Shown in pieces: positions 36,977-51,400 of a DNA stretch of 64,000 nt; within the stretch, counting starts at the first letter, position 1, and every line of letters starts with the position of its first letter. A program made the position numbers and the translations under genes. Origin of the DNA: Stratiolaelaps scimitus (Eukaryota; Arthropoda; Arachnida; Mesostigmata; Laelapidae). The notes below the pieces were generated by a model that was not told the DNA's origin, did no database searches, and worked only from the letters and a program-made list of their open reading frames with translations. The DNA is taken from contig JABWDB010000002.1 of assembly GCA_019614645.1 (NCBI GenBank), positions 27,269,501-27,333,500 of the forward strand, in the 5' to 3' direction.

Positions 36977-38530
36977 ATGGACGTCGACGACTACAACGGA
37001 CAGGTCTGTGAGTGCCTATGGGAGAGAATGAGTGAGCATACAGCTAGAGAGAGAGAGAGAAAGGGATCTTGCAGGTAGAGGGAGCAACCGTGGATGCACT
37101 GGTCGCGCCTGGAACGATAGACGGCTGATAGCCCGGATCGCAGGTCCCCCACAACGTAGGGGGATCTGTGGATTCGATGTGGAGATGTGGCGCCGACGAC
37201 TAAAGGGAAGCGTCGATGAGGCGATGAGTGCATCGCCTCGTCCTTCTACCCTATTTCGATCCTCTTTCTGATTCCTGAAATAGCAGCACTCTTTGCCGCG
37301 TTCCTGCTATCGCGTCCGCCGCCATCTGACGACCGACTAGTGCAATGCAAGCCGTGCCTTCTGCTGGCAGCTCTCCGTTCGACTTCGCTACCCTTAAGTT
37401 CTGTTGCACGCCAGCTAGCCGCAGAGGTGGCACCCGTTCCTGGCAGCAATCTAAATACAAGCTGTACAGCATCGTATCGTCCCCAACAACATTCCCTCTC
37501 CCCACTCCCATTCTATCGTGCCCCAACCCCTCATCGTCAGCCTCCCGCTGCTCGGTCGCCCTTCGCCTAGGCCATGGACTGATACGCGTCCGATCCGTGG
37601 TCCTTCAACACTTGGTCCAATCGCTTCGCTTCACAGTGCTTCGAGCCTTCTGGTCGCGCCTCGATTTGCCACTCTTCCACATACAGCGTGTACTCTGTAT
37701 ACGGTGTCACAAGCAACCTTTATAGTGGAGGTCCCCGCCGATCTTGGATGGCTTTCGCAGGTTCCTTCGCAGGCAAGAGGTACCGGTTGCTGCCTCAGTT
37801 CATCATGACTTAGGCATGTTGAAGGGAATCCTGCTGTGCTACCACAATCTAAAAACGCGAAGGCGGGGGTCAGGGTAGACAACCAACGAAGCGTTCCTCG
37901 ACTTGGCCTTTTGACCTCCCTCCACTGGAGCGTGGTGACTAGTAGGGACTACTACCTCTTCCTTTCCAATTTGAGCCGTTCCTGTACTATGTAATAGTAA
38001 TAGTGCCAGTGGCGTCTACAAGCCACGACAGTCCTTCCAGATCACTTAGCTGAACCGAGCCGGTTTTCCCTAGTGGTGATACATTTTGACTAGCCGGCCG
38101 TTACCTCTAGCTATGCCACGGTCCTCATGCCTTGCTCTGCACGGGGACGTCGCGCTTGGCGAACGGTTAGCCACGAGCTGGAAGGAAGCAAGGGGTGCGT
38201 CTGTCTGAGAATATGCCTCTGTCTTCAGCTGCTGTGCTGCAGCAGCTCCAACTCAATAAAACAACTCATTACCACGGCTTCCTATACAGGCAATCTAGCT
38301 AGCAATCTATCTATCTATCAAACAAGGGTCAACGTAGCCTGCGCGGGCGTCGATAGCTGCTACCACCAAGAGCTCTGGGGTGGATCGACATCAGCAACAC
38401 CAGAAGCGGTAGCTCAATGGGGCGGAAACGACGTCTGCCTAGGTTTGCTCCGTTTCGTTCGTCTGCTTGTCCCTGCGTCAATAAGTATTGATTGCGCTGT
38501 TCTGTTTACCCAGCTACCACCCTAGTAACG
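36977..38530. other. GC-rich, CpG-containing island, possibly a transcription start or 5' exons of an unidentified gene
   Basis: Base composition rises sharply from the AT-rich surroundings and frames are open on both strands (for example plus 37345-37725, 126 codons, and plus 38127-38525, 132 codons). A short start-like segment at 36977 reads MDVDDYNGQ followed by GTCTGTGAG, a possible donor. No translation is recognisable, so this is better read as a promoter/5' UTR or non-coding RNA exon than as a named CDS. A (GA)n tract lies at 37046-37060. Confidence 0.3.
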
Positions 38531-39288
38531 TTACGTTCTCGACACCGAATTCAGAGATCGTTGACAGATAAATCTTTCATCTGATGTTGCCAATCCACAT
38601 CGATGGAAGCAGATAACGGATGCCCACTTAGAAGGGTTAAGTCTTCTTCTAAACGCGAATAGTAAGTGTTCATTCATCTTTATCTCTGTTTCTCGCTATC
38701 TGTGTTCATATGTGTTTCGGCTAATACTGAAGCTATAAGGTGCCATAGAATTTCTTCCTCTCGAGAATAGGAAACGGAGTGGCTACCGACTAGTGCAAAT
38801 CGTGTATTTCACATCGCAATCTCTTATTACCATAATTGCATCATAAACACAGTAAATCGAATCCAACTAATTGTGGTCTTGTACCCTCGTAGTTCTGACA
38901 GAAGCCTTGCCCGATGTTAACTGTCTTAGTTCGTTCTGTTTTTCGACCCAGTCCACCAAACACACAAATTGAGATTCATTTCGCCCTGTGATTTACTCGC
39001 TCTCATATAATACTGTCAGTTTTTAGCAACGTATAGCAGGAAGTAAAACAAATTTATGTTTTTTTGACCTCAGAGCTACTTTGGTACTGCCTTCCCCATC
39101 GATTAATCTAGTTGGCCGTTTTCAGTCGAATATCATGTCACTCTATAATTACTTCTTTCACAACAACAAGGAAAATGGTCCCATATTCAGGACTAATGGT
39201 TTTCACTGGGTACATAAATTGACAGCCCTAATATCAATGTATATATGACGAATTCTAACTGTCCTGTCTCTCAATACTAAAAGTTTTA

Positions 39289-39378
39289 GGGCTGGCTCTT
39301 ATTTAACATTTAACGTCCAGGGTACTGCTTTTAGCATTGCTTCGTAGGACGGACCCCTAAATGCAAATGTACAACTGA
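39289..39378 (-). mobile_element. tRNA-derived SINE, copy D, 3' part only
   Basis: The plus strand has GGGCTGGCTCTTATTTAACA, the shared TTTAACGTCCAGGGTACTGC, then GGACGGACCCCTAAATGCAA and ATGTACAACTGA. Similarity stops there, so the tRNA-like head is missing, as expected for a 5'-truncated or broken copy. The orientation is minus, like the other three. Confidence 0.7.
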
Positions 39379-39379
39379 T

Positions 39380-42300
39380 TTTTCAAGTGAATTTTTTGTC
39401 CACTCCTGATAACCATTCTTCAGATCCAGAAATTTCAGCTCAAACTATTGCCGTTCCATTTTATTATTACAGTTGAACGTTCGTGATTTGTTTGTCAATT
39501 TCCTTATGTACCAGATTATGATTATTTTTTTTACGATCTTCTCAGGCTGAGTTAATGTCCTATATATAAAATGGCAATTTTTTGCAGTTTGTATGATTTG
39601 CTATGTGTTCTTCACTTTTGACAACCGGAACGCTTTCCCGCTTCACGGTAGATCCTCGTGTATCTGCAACCCCTCTCATCCACCGTTTTCAGTTCTACCT
39701 CCTGTTGTATAAACCCGCATTGGTTGTACCTACTTCACCCTGAAAGGAATTTCCCATCTCGTTCTGCGTGCTACTGTGAGCCTTCATTGGGATTCACATT
39801 TCCCAAGCACTCGTCTGTGTGCGTTTAATATGTCCGATGCTGCGCTACTGTTGCTTGAGGTGAGCAATTTCAATTCCTCCTTATGCCTTGGAAACAGAGC
39901 GAAGAAAAGCAACGAGAATAACGTGTCGCTTCACTCCTCTTTTGTGACGCGTTTTTCCACTTGCGTTCATCTGAGTAGAGACGCGGGCTACCCAGATACC
40001 TAGCTGCGTAGCTAGCGAGGTAGCCAGCAGGGCTTCCACACTAGTACGTTGCATCTAACCTAAGAAAAGCTGAAATTTCGCAGCCCCACTGGGATGGATT
40101 CTATTAACGAACATAACCCGCTGTTGTCATAGTCGTGAGCACGTCTAGGGCTATGTGAGTTTTTGCGGATACACAAACACATGCACTGACACAGAAACAT
40201 ACATCATCATCATCATCCTATCAACACAGAGAAGTTCATACTCGTCTCGAGTTGGATAGGCAGACAGAGGAAGTGATGACTGTGAACGGTTACGGCATCA
40301 GGCCTGGCGAGGTAAGGGGTGGATGTGTAGTTGACAGGAGAGCGTAATAATCACGTCGTTCACGTCATAGGCTGTCCAGGTTATGCGTCGAAATAAAATG
40401 CTTCAGCGAGTTGACTCCGGCAACTGGTTGATTGTGGCCGCTCTAAAGTGTCTGACCGCGGAGGAGTCACATGGTTCACTGTTCGACAAACAAAGAACCG
40501 AACGATGTATATATATATATATATATATTCAATTAAATTGTGCAGCAAAGGTTATCTAAGACATGCCATTAATTTCGACCAACAAATAGCACTTGAACAT
40601 GCAAATTGTAATCTGAAATGCTTCTGACGAAGAAAGCCGTGAGTGAATTTAAACACTAGCAGTGCGAACGTAGCTGCCAATCAACCGACCCATTTATTTT
40701 CTGAAATCGCCCGCGTCGCCTTGAGCCGTGTTATGCCCAAGACTATACGTGAGTTCTACCAAAAACAAAGCTAGTGCCTTTAAAGGATTCCTTATACGTC
40801 ATACTGTAAATCGAGCGTAGAATAAAGCACGAAGACACATAGTACCTGAGCTAAAAATTATGAGTTATTAGCCATCTACCACAACAGGCACAGGTACAAT
40901 CCCAGAAAGATTCCTTAATGTGAGGTTCATGTGAGTGCTTGACCAACTTGACCAACGTGACTTTTGCAGTTGCTTGTGACCTATGGCAGAGTGATCCTTA
41001 CATCGTGTCGTCCCCGGAGCAAGCTGACAAACTAAACACCTGTTCCCGACAGTCGTATGTGGAACGTCCTATGCCTTATGACGGTTAGACGAACAGACTC
41101 TAAAAGTCGGACAGAATCATATTCTATCCCTCCGGCGTTTCGTTCTCTCTGTACTAATGCTACTTCGAACAACCCACTACATACCTTGAAAGGTATATGC
41201 CACTTACTCCGTATAGCGGAATGATGGATTGCAGTACCTTAATAACCCCGAAACTTCCACACAACTAAATCAGGGCAAGCAATGCTAGGAGTGGGACATA
41301 CAGCGCCGTGGAAGCCGTTACCATCATCAATAATACCACTGTAATAACTGGAAGAATACACGATCTTCTTATTTACCAATGGACAAATGAAAATCGCCAA
41401 TGAGCAAATATTGCTAGTGGTATACAGGGGGAGACAACTATAATCCACCTAGCTGAAGACGTCATGTGTTTTTCTTTACGTCGGAAGATGTTAGCGTTCT
41501 GAGCAACTACTTTGAGAATGTTGACCTTCCATAGCCGGGCAAGTTTGATGACGTCTTTGACTAAGGGGACGGTACCACATTTGTGTTATTATTATATTAT
41601 AATAATTTATGCGACTTTTACAAAAAGCACCTGCAGGGGGCACCCTCTGTTTTACCGAACTCTAGAAAAACTCTATTTGCTATTTTGCTCCCCATTAGCT
41701 TTAATCATAGACATAATATAATTCCATAGTAAACTGTAGCATACACGTTTCTCGTCCTTGCGTTTCTAATCTCCTTGCGGACGTACTCTCCTGAGAATTT
41801 GTAGTTTTGTTATTTCTTAAAACCCGAAATATGCTGTTTATTCTACTAAAATACCAAGACTCAGTAAAGGATAGCGCACTCAGCTGATGCAATTCTTGTT
41901 TTGAATGATTTCGTTATCTCATGCGAAATCAAATAGAAAAGAAGATCTGTCGTGTTCTTGTGGCTTTTTTTTGGCTGGTTGGTTTGTTGGCAACTGCACC
42001 TAGAAGAGTAGAATGCGCCGGGTTGTTGTCAGATTGGCGTGGCGCGGATCTGGCCAAGCTGGGCTGGGCCGAACTGTGGGTGGTGGCTGATGGGGGGTCA
42101 TTTGTGGGGTGAGGCATCGAGAAGTTGGCAGCTGCTGATGGCTACGGCGCAGAAACCTTTGAATGTTTCGAGCTGCTCGAGGTCTGTTCGGTCCCAGGGA
42201 CAAGGCGGGCTCACCGTACCAAGCTGCACCAACTGGCCCTGCTGCCGCCTCATCCTAAATATAGTACACCGAACAAACACCGGCCTGGTGGAGCGGTGCA

Positions 42301-45300
42301 GGCCTCGCTCCTGGCTCCTTGGCCAAGGGCTATGGTAGCTCGATCACGCAGTGCAACCTAATTACACCTGTTAGTCTTTGTTTTGAGAGAATATACGGAC
42401 ACGCCAAAATCATCTATGATTCATTTAAACGACACCCCACCTGATCTACTTTCTACAGCTAACCTAGTCGTTGCTATGATGGCTGCGCGTATGTGTGTCC
42501 CTTACGCGAATGTCTATAACTGTAGGGTGAGTAACATCCTTGAAACGTGTATCTACATATCAATGTAAAATTCAAGAAATCTCTGAATTCTGAAAGCAAA
42601 GGACGCCTAATTAACGGCATCATGATTCCTTGATCTCCCTAAACAATAAATTGGTCAATGGCCCTCCCGTATTTCTGGAATTGGTTAAATTCAGGTTTAT
42701 TAAATAGATGAAGCGTGCTCTATTTCAAACGTATCGAAATAGCTGGACACGATGTTTATCAAGAATAACATAAAATCTTCATGTTGCATGGGACGATTGA
42801 CGTTATGAAGGAGAAGCCCAATTGAGAGATGAAGACGACGACATGGATCATAACCTATAAATGCGCAAGAGAATGCTATACACAATCAATAGATTGTTAG
42901 CGCATTGCTGCAATTTAAATAAGTGTTTTAAGTAATTGCAACCGGTGCAATAGAATAATGGTCAAAGGGTAAGTCATATATTCCGGTACATTCGAAATGA
43001 TAGTGTCCGTAAGCTGCACAGCATATGGTGTAGCCTAGACCTTAGGCATTATTTACTTAGACTGTGGAAATGTATCATTGTACTGCTCAGAACGGTACGG
43101 CACTCTATGGACACTGCCGGCGATTGACAGCTTCACTTGTGTAATATATTCATGACTTATTCAATCGTCAGCATATGATGTTAGCTGAATGTATATTGGC
43201 AACGTACGCAAATGATGTTGTAACGATGGGCGCTCGGTTGGCAAAACAGATTTGACACCGCAAAGTGAGCTGTTGCCTGACACACTCCGCTATCTTCCAT
43301 CCTATCGTATATAATTATTAAGTCTTATATATATATATATATGTATCGCATACTTATTTAGCGTTACCGTTAACATTCAAATGACTTCAACTGTTTCTCC
43401 ACAACTTGATTGGCTCCGAGGTACACGATCTCAATCAAGAGAAGAGAACACACCCCAGATCTGGCATAAGTTCGGAATATCTCGATGTCTCGAACACAAT
43501 AATCCATGGTACGAAACTAATGAAACAAAATATGATATAAAGAGTTTCATCGGTTTTAATTATGTGAATATCACACAGCAGCCGGGCTGCCTATCTTCAA
43601 ATGTGCGTTAAAAAGGTTCACAAGACTGGCCTTGAAACTTGATTTGTTGGACTTGTGTCGTGATAGACACATCCAGGAACCCTTCGTAAAGCTGAAAAAA
43701 CGGAACAACGCACACGACGACTCAAGCCACAGCGGATATGCTCTCTCTCTCTCTCTCTCTCTCTCTCTAGAGCAAGCAGCGTCTGGGCATTATCAAACAA
43801 ACAAACCATGAGCAAATTTGGTTCAGTTGAGTGTGTAGAGTACACTCAAAGTATGTATCATGTATGCATGAAAATTCGTTGATGTTACCCTAACGTGTTG
43901 GACCTTTTATGAGAAATGTGCAGATTCACTTCTCTCTCGTTACGACAATTGTAAAATCACCGGGTACCTGGGTTTCTGTTTCGGATATCTGCCTTGGCGT
44001 ATCATGTTGTTGTTTATAAGATGCATGGGCAATTTGCTCTTACATAGGTACCTATCGACCCGCACACTCACCTACACCGATGCACACAAACACCTCTGGT
44101 CGATGTTCATTGTCAACGAAGCGGGAAGGTCACAGTTGGTCACACAACTATATGGCAATGTGGCCAATCAGTTGCCAATACGCCGTGTACACCTTTCGTG
44201 CTTTTACCATGTGTGACGGCCAACGTATTCATAGTTCGACGGCATTCTGTCAGTTGGTCCAGTTAGGCTATGGGTATCGCGTATATCTAGCATGGACGAC
44301 AATATTAATGAAAGGCTGTATTTTGTGATTGCGAATGAATACCGATTCGTTATGGTAGCACGAATTGTCCGGTCTGGCACAACGGAGTCATATTTGTATG
44401 CTATAGGCTCGTTTTCACAATTTCGAGTAGCAAGTTTAAATTACTTTCAAGCCTTTAGATTCATTGTCGTGTTAATGAAAACGGGAAAGAATCAGCCTGA
44501 ATGAAAGAAAGAAACGAACAAGATTTTTAGCTCTGAAAAGGCCAAATAAGGAATAAGGCAAATACCTTCGCTTACAAACACTGTCCCGCCCCTGTAGAGT
44601 TTGAAAAGAAATATATCGTATCCATGACACGGCTATAAGGCTGTAGTAGACACAGACTCGTTATGATATCGTGTACATTGTCGTAATATCCCTGTTGTCG
44701 GTGACAGCAATGTGAACACGGTATTTACTTTCATTCTATACAAATTCAATTCAGTCTCTTTTCATTTTTGCCCTGCCTACTATTGAGTAGCCTCACGAAT
44801 CCACTTTCACCTACTGCCTAGTTTTCGAGATGTCCCTTTGACGGTCGAACTTTGCTTTTTGTTATCCAATTTAATGCTGAACAATTGCATTCACTAGTAC
44901 GAAAACGATGGGGGATCTTTGAGGAAATCTATTTTCAGTAGTCCATCGCAATGGCATTCATGTGGACTTCTACGCCAGGTTGCCATTGGCCGACCGAGTC
45001 CCTTTTTCTTTATCAATGAACCGCCTTAGAATTGAGTTTGTACTCATGCTCGAAACTAAAAAGTAGCATATTTATTGGAGGGAGGGAGGTCGGGTTAAGT
45101 CACGGACATACAGTAAACTGCTGCACCAATGCATCACTAGAAGTACCTCAAACTAGACCTCTCGATCTTTCTAATTAACATTATTTGAATTCCCAATCCA
45201 CTCATTTTTCGATATATTTTCGTTTAATTTTGGAAACGCCCTCCGGAAATCTCCGGACTGAAGACGAATTAGAATGGGACGGGCCAAGGTTGAATCGTTT

Positions 45301-47072
45301 TGCGGTTAGCAACACGGGAAATATTTAATCCCGATCTAAATAAACAAGTTGGTACTTCTTAGTTATTTGTCAATTAGTTCTTTGCTAACTGTGTACTTAC
45401 AGGTCAACTATATTCCATGCGCGCTTGTCAACAGCAAGCTTTCGTCCGATCGGTTTTACAATATGAATAAACTTTCATACTCAAATTCACATACCAGATG
45501 CAGACCGAGACAACTACCACTAAATAAATATAGAACAGGATGCCAATGCTGCCATTGCTAAACTTCTTGTGCTAATTAAACTAACTATAGCTGGTTCAAT
45601 ACATGAAGTGTCGGTACTTCGCTGTTCTAGTTCTACTCTCTCTTGATTATGTTCTTCGCTTCCGTAATGCTAAAAGCTCTCATCTGTCTTGTATGTCGTC
45701 TCATGGTTTCGGATGTGCCTTGTCTTTTCGTTCTGCTAATTGCCTTAGCGGGATACTGCTATATCACGAGGTTCTTTCTTGTTCTCCGTGTGCATTGTGC
45801 TGCACTACTGGATGCAGCTCGCAGCTCTTATCTCGATAGCGAACTTGAAGGTCGAAGCAAGGAACGAAGCCGTCCTTCGAGCTATTGGCTGGTGGTGTTG
45901 ACTGATGCTGTCAACGCTAACTGGTACTACATACGTCGTGATACGAGCGGATAGCTGCACTCGTCTCTTTAGGATGGGTACGCATCTATCGAATGAAGCG
46001 ATGCTTCCCTCTGGTAACTTCGGGGTTTAATCCCGGCCAACGCAGCTCTCGGAGCGCGTTTCGTCCACCCATACGACGAATACGGAGGATTAGCAATTAG
46101 CAGAGCATCGTTAACGTACGTGTTATATATAAGCGTAGTGGCAGAAGAGTTGACTACGCGTTTACGAACCACTTCCCTACGTACTGTCTAGCTAGAGGTC
46201 ATCAACAAGGCTCTAGGCCCTGGTGATAAAAAACTGCTCGGCGACAGCAGACGCCCACTATGCCGTCACCTGGAGCGGTATTTTTGGAAGTTTGAACGAT
46301 TTTTTTCTGTTCTGTGTCTATGAAAGTCCCGAAGGGTGAACGTGCTTAACCAAGCTCAGGGACCGTACCCGACAAGATACAACAGCTGTACTGTCTATGC
46401 AGAGCAGAGCAGAATTGAATTACATAAGAACGTGCGGAATCGTGGAATTAATGGAATGCGCTTTAACTCAATTCTATACAGGAAAACGAGGGTATCTCAG
46501 TAAGCCACGAAACGTCTGGAATATCTGGGGGTTATATTGGCAACAACACACACCCCAGTCAAGACAAGTCACCTTGATTGTAAGCTCTCTCTGATTTGAG
46601 TTCTCTAATATATCTGTGATTTCTGCATATTCTTCATGAAATAGATCAAATTTTTCCCTGCGGTCCTAGATACTTCAACAAATGTTAAGGTCAGCCTGCT
46701 CCTAAGATTACATAGACGATGAAAAAATAGAATAGGACTTGGAAATCCCTTAGATCTCCAATGTGTTGTATAAAATATAGCCACCAACTTCTATCTATGA
46801 GATCTCATCATGTGACTACAGGAATAGCATAATACATGCTGACATTTCTACAGAAGCGTTCGTATTTGAATAATCATCTTATGAATACAGCTGGTGTGTC
46901 TCCTGCCTAAATAGCATTGTTGTATGACAGAATATGAAGAATTTTATGAGCAAATTTGTACCCCAACCTGCATAAGCAACACTACGTTCGTCTCAGTCAC
47001 AATAGATTTCTATGACAGCTCATACGAAGCAATACGCTTTTTTTCCTAATTGCAACTTAAGATTTTTTCCGA
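39380..47072. other. Long stretch without a supported gene
   Basis: It holds microsatellites (TA at 40507-40528 and 43327-43342, CT at 43741-43768) and a small GC-rich island at about 42010-42350 with overlapping frames on both strands but no recognisable product. Frames at 43381-43611 and 45643-45954 (plus) lack domain or splice support. A T-arm-like sequence at 46015-46035 (CGGGGTTTAATCCCGG) has no matching tRNA body. Confidence 0.45.
43741..43768. repeat. (CT)n microsatellite
   Basis: Uninterrupted CT units. A similar tract is at about 52554-52574. Confidence 0.95.
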
Positions 47073-48419
47073 TTAATATTTCTTGGATGAACGGTTAGTG
47101 TCTTGGTTATGGCTTTTCACAGGTCTGGGACGCAAAGTCACTTGTCTCTGTAATAACGAACAAAATTGCTCTTCCAACAATTCTGATGCTGGCAGAACTT
47201 CCTCATAGTGAGGCCAGTTTACCCTCACGAACTGCCTTCCTAATGGATCGGGTCCATTAGGGTCAGCTGATTGGACGCTTTCAGCATTCTCGAAGGTGTG
47301 ATGACGTCTGAGCCGTTCATTTCTACATTTCAACGTTACTACATTTGAAGCTATTTAGTGCTCACAGGAGTGCTCGCATCACGTTGAACGAAATGTTCAG
47401 CGTATGGAAATATTTAAGTAGATCAAGGCATCTGCGCCGATAATTACTGCCAATGACAACTGGACTTTAAGCAGATACTGAATCCCTCGTAACAAACCGT
47501 TGCTGGAAGGTACGGCTAAGTGAGACACTTATACAATGGGATTTCTTCCCCGTTAAGTGGAATAGTCGGCTGAAGTGCCCGAAGTTCGCGCTGCTGAGTA
47601 ATGGACGGATGAGATCACCAATTCGCTTCTTGGTATTATACTTCTTTTGATTTAGCGCTCTTTCTACTTGACAGTCGTTACAGACTTTGTTGCCGGACGA
47701 TGCCTCGGGCAAACGACACGCGGAGACTGATTGGATTGGGAGACAGCGAAAATAGCTAAAAAATGATAGTTTGACCTTCATGGATCGATCGATTATTTGG
47801 ATTAGTGGAGTTCATTCAGTTACTCTAATTTCGTAGGGCCAGATAACATCTACTCAGTGGTATAGGATAGAAATGGTAATATATATATATATCATATATA
47901 TGATACTTTCTATTGTCAAATCGTTTTATTTCACTGCCAAACAGATCCGGCCCCTTTATTTCCTCTGCATTTTTTTGGTCGAAATTTGTTTTTTTTGTTC
48001 AGAAGGTACGACCACTAGTCTATCGAAACCCTATAGGTACATATCGCCTATTTGCTGTTGGTATCTGAAAAAAGCATCTCAATGTCAGGATGTCAACAAC
48101 AGACAACCAACATTTGCAATAGTAGTCTTATCTTTTTGGCTATATCATGCGAAAAGCGATGTTTAATCACTTTTTTTTTGGACCATTCACGACTTTGTGG
48201 GTGGCAAGTTTATTATATTCAATCATTTATCGTTGTTTAAGTGCAATAAATCGTTGGGTGAAGGTTTAGCTGAATAGCGTTATTGTCAAGAAAGCTCTTA
48301 CTTACAAGACGAGCATCGTTACTTACAGGAGAGCTGGTTCTCAATGGATTCATATTTGTTTGAAGGGACTCCGCCCTGCACTGAACACTGTATACAGTTC
48401 CCCCCGGTTGATCGGCCAT
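47073..48419 (-). CDS. Candidate four-exon gene, unrecognised 211-aa protein
   Basis: Minus-strand segments 48419-48327, 48064-48030, 47755-47498 and 47322-47073 join with phases 0, 2, 2 and sum to 636 nt including the stop. The first has a good start context (CTACAATGGCC), reads MADQPGGTVYSVQCRAESLQ and ends at GTAAGT. The second follows TGCTTTTTTCAG. The third follows ATCATTTTTTAG and contains VCNDCQVERALNQKKYNTKK. The last contains RQFVRVNWPHYEEVLPASEL and LLEEQFCSLLQRQ, ending KKY. Composition and phase agreement suggest a real gene, but I recognise no family. The short second exon and the weak acceptor of the last exon are the least certain parts. No canonical AATAAA was seen downstream. 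Confidence 0.4.
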
Positions 48420-48479
48420 TGTAGCTGTAGCTTCGTTTCGCCGTGAACCCAACGCGGGAGATGTAATCAATACGTAACC

Positions 48480-51400
48480 CCCTCAGGGCTCACATAAAGG
48501 GCAGCGTTTCGAGTTTGCAGTCAGCACGCCGCTGATATCCATAGTTATCTAGTGTCTGTTTTCTCATGTGGGTATGTCTACTACTCAAATTTGTCAGGCT
48601 GAGCTGACGGATAAAATTACCGCTAGACGAAGGCCATGGGTCGTTCAAAAGAAGTATGATCCACCAAGCTAGGAATCATCTTTGTGTTAGTTTTCATATT
48701 GTCATAGTTAAAAAAAGGGCCACACGAGCCGATAGCCGCCTTGGCCTACTCCACGTGCTGTAATTGACCACCGCTGGCTCCGTTAGTGTAATCGGCGTTG
48801 GCCGCAGTAAAGACAACGAACGCCTTACTCTCGAACAAACAGCCCGAAACGATGGATCTGAGTTTCCACAGTTGTCTTGTACACTTTTTGTCACTGCGGT
48901 ACCCTACGACAGGAAAGACGATTTTTAATATCTTCAGGACATCACCTTAGATCAGTATAGATCACAGGGCGAAATAGCGAACAATAGAAAGACTAGTTGA
49001 CGAAATTATTCGGCGTGAGCCAGTTCATAGACGAATTGAATAAATCGATTTTCCGCAGCGGCTTCACCCGGTAACTATTTAGATTTGACAACCGACCTTT
49101 GACCGGGCTATACTTACAACAAATAGTGTAAATATACGTAAATGTGCCGGTAAGCTGAATAATTCTCTTCAGGGGTATAATAGTTACTAATGCTATCCTT
49201 ACAGGTAAGTTGCCGACATCACGCTGGGACACACGCTGCACATTTTACCTTGAATTCGAGCTTCACCTTGCCTAAACCAGCTGTGGTGAGTTCCAATACT
49301 CAATTTAACCTTGGTAGCTTTCTTCTATTGTTTCCACCACCAAATCAAAGGCTCTACGAACGCTGCCACTTACAGAAATAAGCTCAGCAACACCACATTA
49401 TCCTATGCTGATAGGAACATACATGAAATCGATAATTTTATAACAGGACCATGACCCAAAACACACATATTGTCATCATGTCTACTGACTGCTCTCCTTT
49501 GCCCGAAAATACCACTCGTCATGACCTGATCCAGTAAGTCTACAAATCTAAATGCAATTGAGCACTTTCGTACAACGGTATAAAATATAACTGTGGTTCT
49601 GCCTTCTGTTCAGCTCAATATTGGGATTCTGAGATGGTGTTAAACAGCCAGTGGTATATACAAATAGGTGATGAGCTTTTGACCAGGCAAATGGATAAAA
49701 TCCGATGATCGCTATCGACAAGCTCAAACGTATATAGATTTTTTTTTATTTCTAGAGCGTACGTTACCTAATTGGCAAGAACCATCATTTTAAGCAAATT
49801 GGACTATTTTCTGTCTTTTTTTCTAAGAACAAATAAAATGTGCCATATAGTGTGCTATCTGATGACCCAACACGATCGATTTTAATAATGGACAATATTA
49901 TCATACAGTGAAGTGTTCTAGATTACCAAAAAGTTAATCGGGAACGATTCAGGGCCAGCAATGAAAATTATATGGATGGTTAGTTGGATGTGAGAGGCGG
50001 CGACCACCGCTAGCATCACCTTCTCTTGAGAATGAGATATCTCCACTCCTCATACTATTTCTATAATATCAGCCGCTCCCTTTTTGGACACTGAAGAGGA
50101 TATTGTGGCCATACGACTACCTTAAACCAGGGCCGTAGGTAATATCTAACGGCCATTACCTCATCTCAGTAGTGGCACCATCGCGACTTCTCTCTATTTC
50201 GCCCATACTTAGTTCTCTTACGAAGGCGGTGCCTCTTGACCCTAGTGATTTGGCTCATGTCGCTTGCAGATACTGTCGTTCTTCTTTCAAAGAGACCGAA
50301 TACCCCGGCAGTGTTGTCCTTCAACTGAGTTCTACTCATTCGGCCCTGGCGATTCACTGGCGATTTCTTCAGCTGCTTGTTTTTGCTTGTCCTGCTGGTG
50401 TTAGTGTTGAGGCGAGCGGACTCTGTCTGCAGAAGATGACAGTGCCTCCCCTAATCATTCTCAAGAAGGGAGGTGGCCATGTTAACCCCTCCCACTCACA
50501 TATGCTGATGTCGTCATTTCGATGGCAAAAAGGAGGGCTATGGTGGAAGGTCAACGACCCAGATTGGGTGCCTATGCGACACCCAGCCTCCGTGCTAGTT
50601 GAGGAATCTAGACAAAATGTCTTGCCACACAGCTACCCACCGACGAGTCGAAGGACGCCGGATAAGATGTACTGACGTACACCATCACAGGGTTATGCAA
50701 CGAATATCGAGTACTTTCCAATAGAGGGTGACAAAGCAATAAATTGAGGAAGCAACTGATAAGCTGGAGGATTGAAGACGGAAATACCGTCCTAAGACAA
50801 AATCGAATATTTTCCAGAATATTATGTCGTGACGAACAATATATCGCGAAAGCATGAATTCATTTTGAATACGTCTTTATCGTGTATCTAGCGTTTGAAG
50901 TCTATCTATCATATACTACAGACATACGAACCTGGTAAACCGGAATCAATAGATTTGTCAGAGGGTAGATAGTTTGATTCTCTTGTATGTCTGTCGAAAA
51001 AGTCGTTGGACTTATTGGTTTCCTTCCACATTGATGAATCCAGGTGGCATTCCAACTCCGTTTCGAAGTATAACATATTCGCTGGTTTGGTCTTTACTCA
51101 GGTCGAATTGTCGAACTGAGAATGTCATGAAACTAGCCAAGGCATCGAGAGAGTTTCTACTGAGGAATATTGAAACTCGAAAAGTAAAATAATACGAAGT
51201 TGGGCGCCAATGACATTTCTGTCGGCTATTCATCGTATAGTGTCTATTCTGCCTGTTAAATAATATAACCTTCAAATAATGAATATCTGCAGTGTTCGCT
51301 GCTTTTTATTCAGATTTGCTGTGTACCATCTGTCACAGATTGAATTGCACGTATTGGCGTCCTATCCAAAACCAGTTCTGAACGTCTAAGGAGTGAAATG

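Noticed and set aside
46015..46035. tRNA T-arm-like CGGGGTTTAATCCCGG
   Set aside because: No A box, acceptor stem or anticodon arm can be drawn at the right spacing.
50172..50675. 167-codon plus-strand frame, the longest non-repetitive one
   Set aside because: No recognisable domain or signal peptide, and overlapping frames on the minus strand. A single frame of this length is not exceptional in a GC-richer patch of 64 kb.
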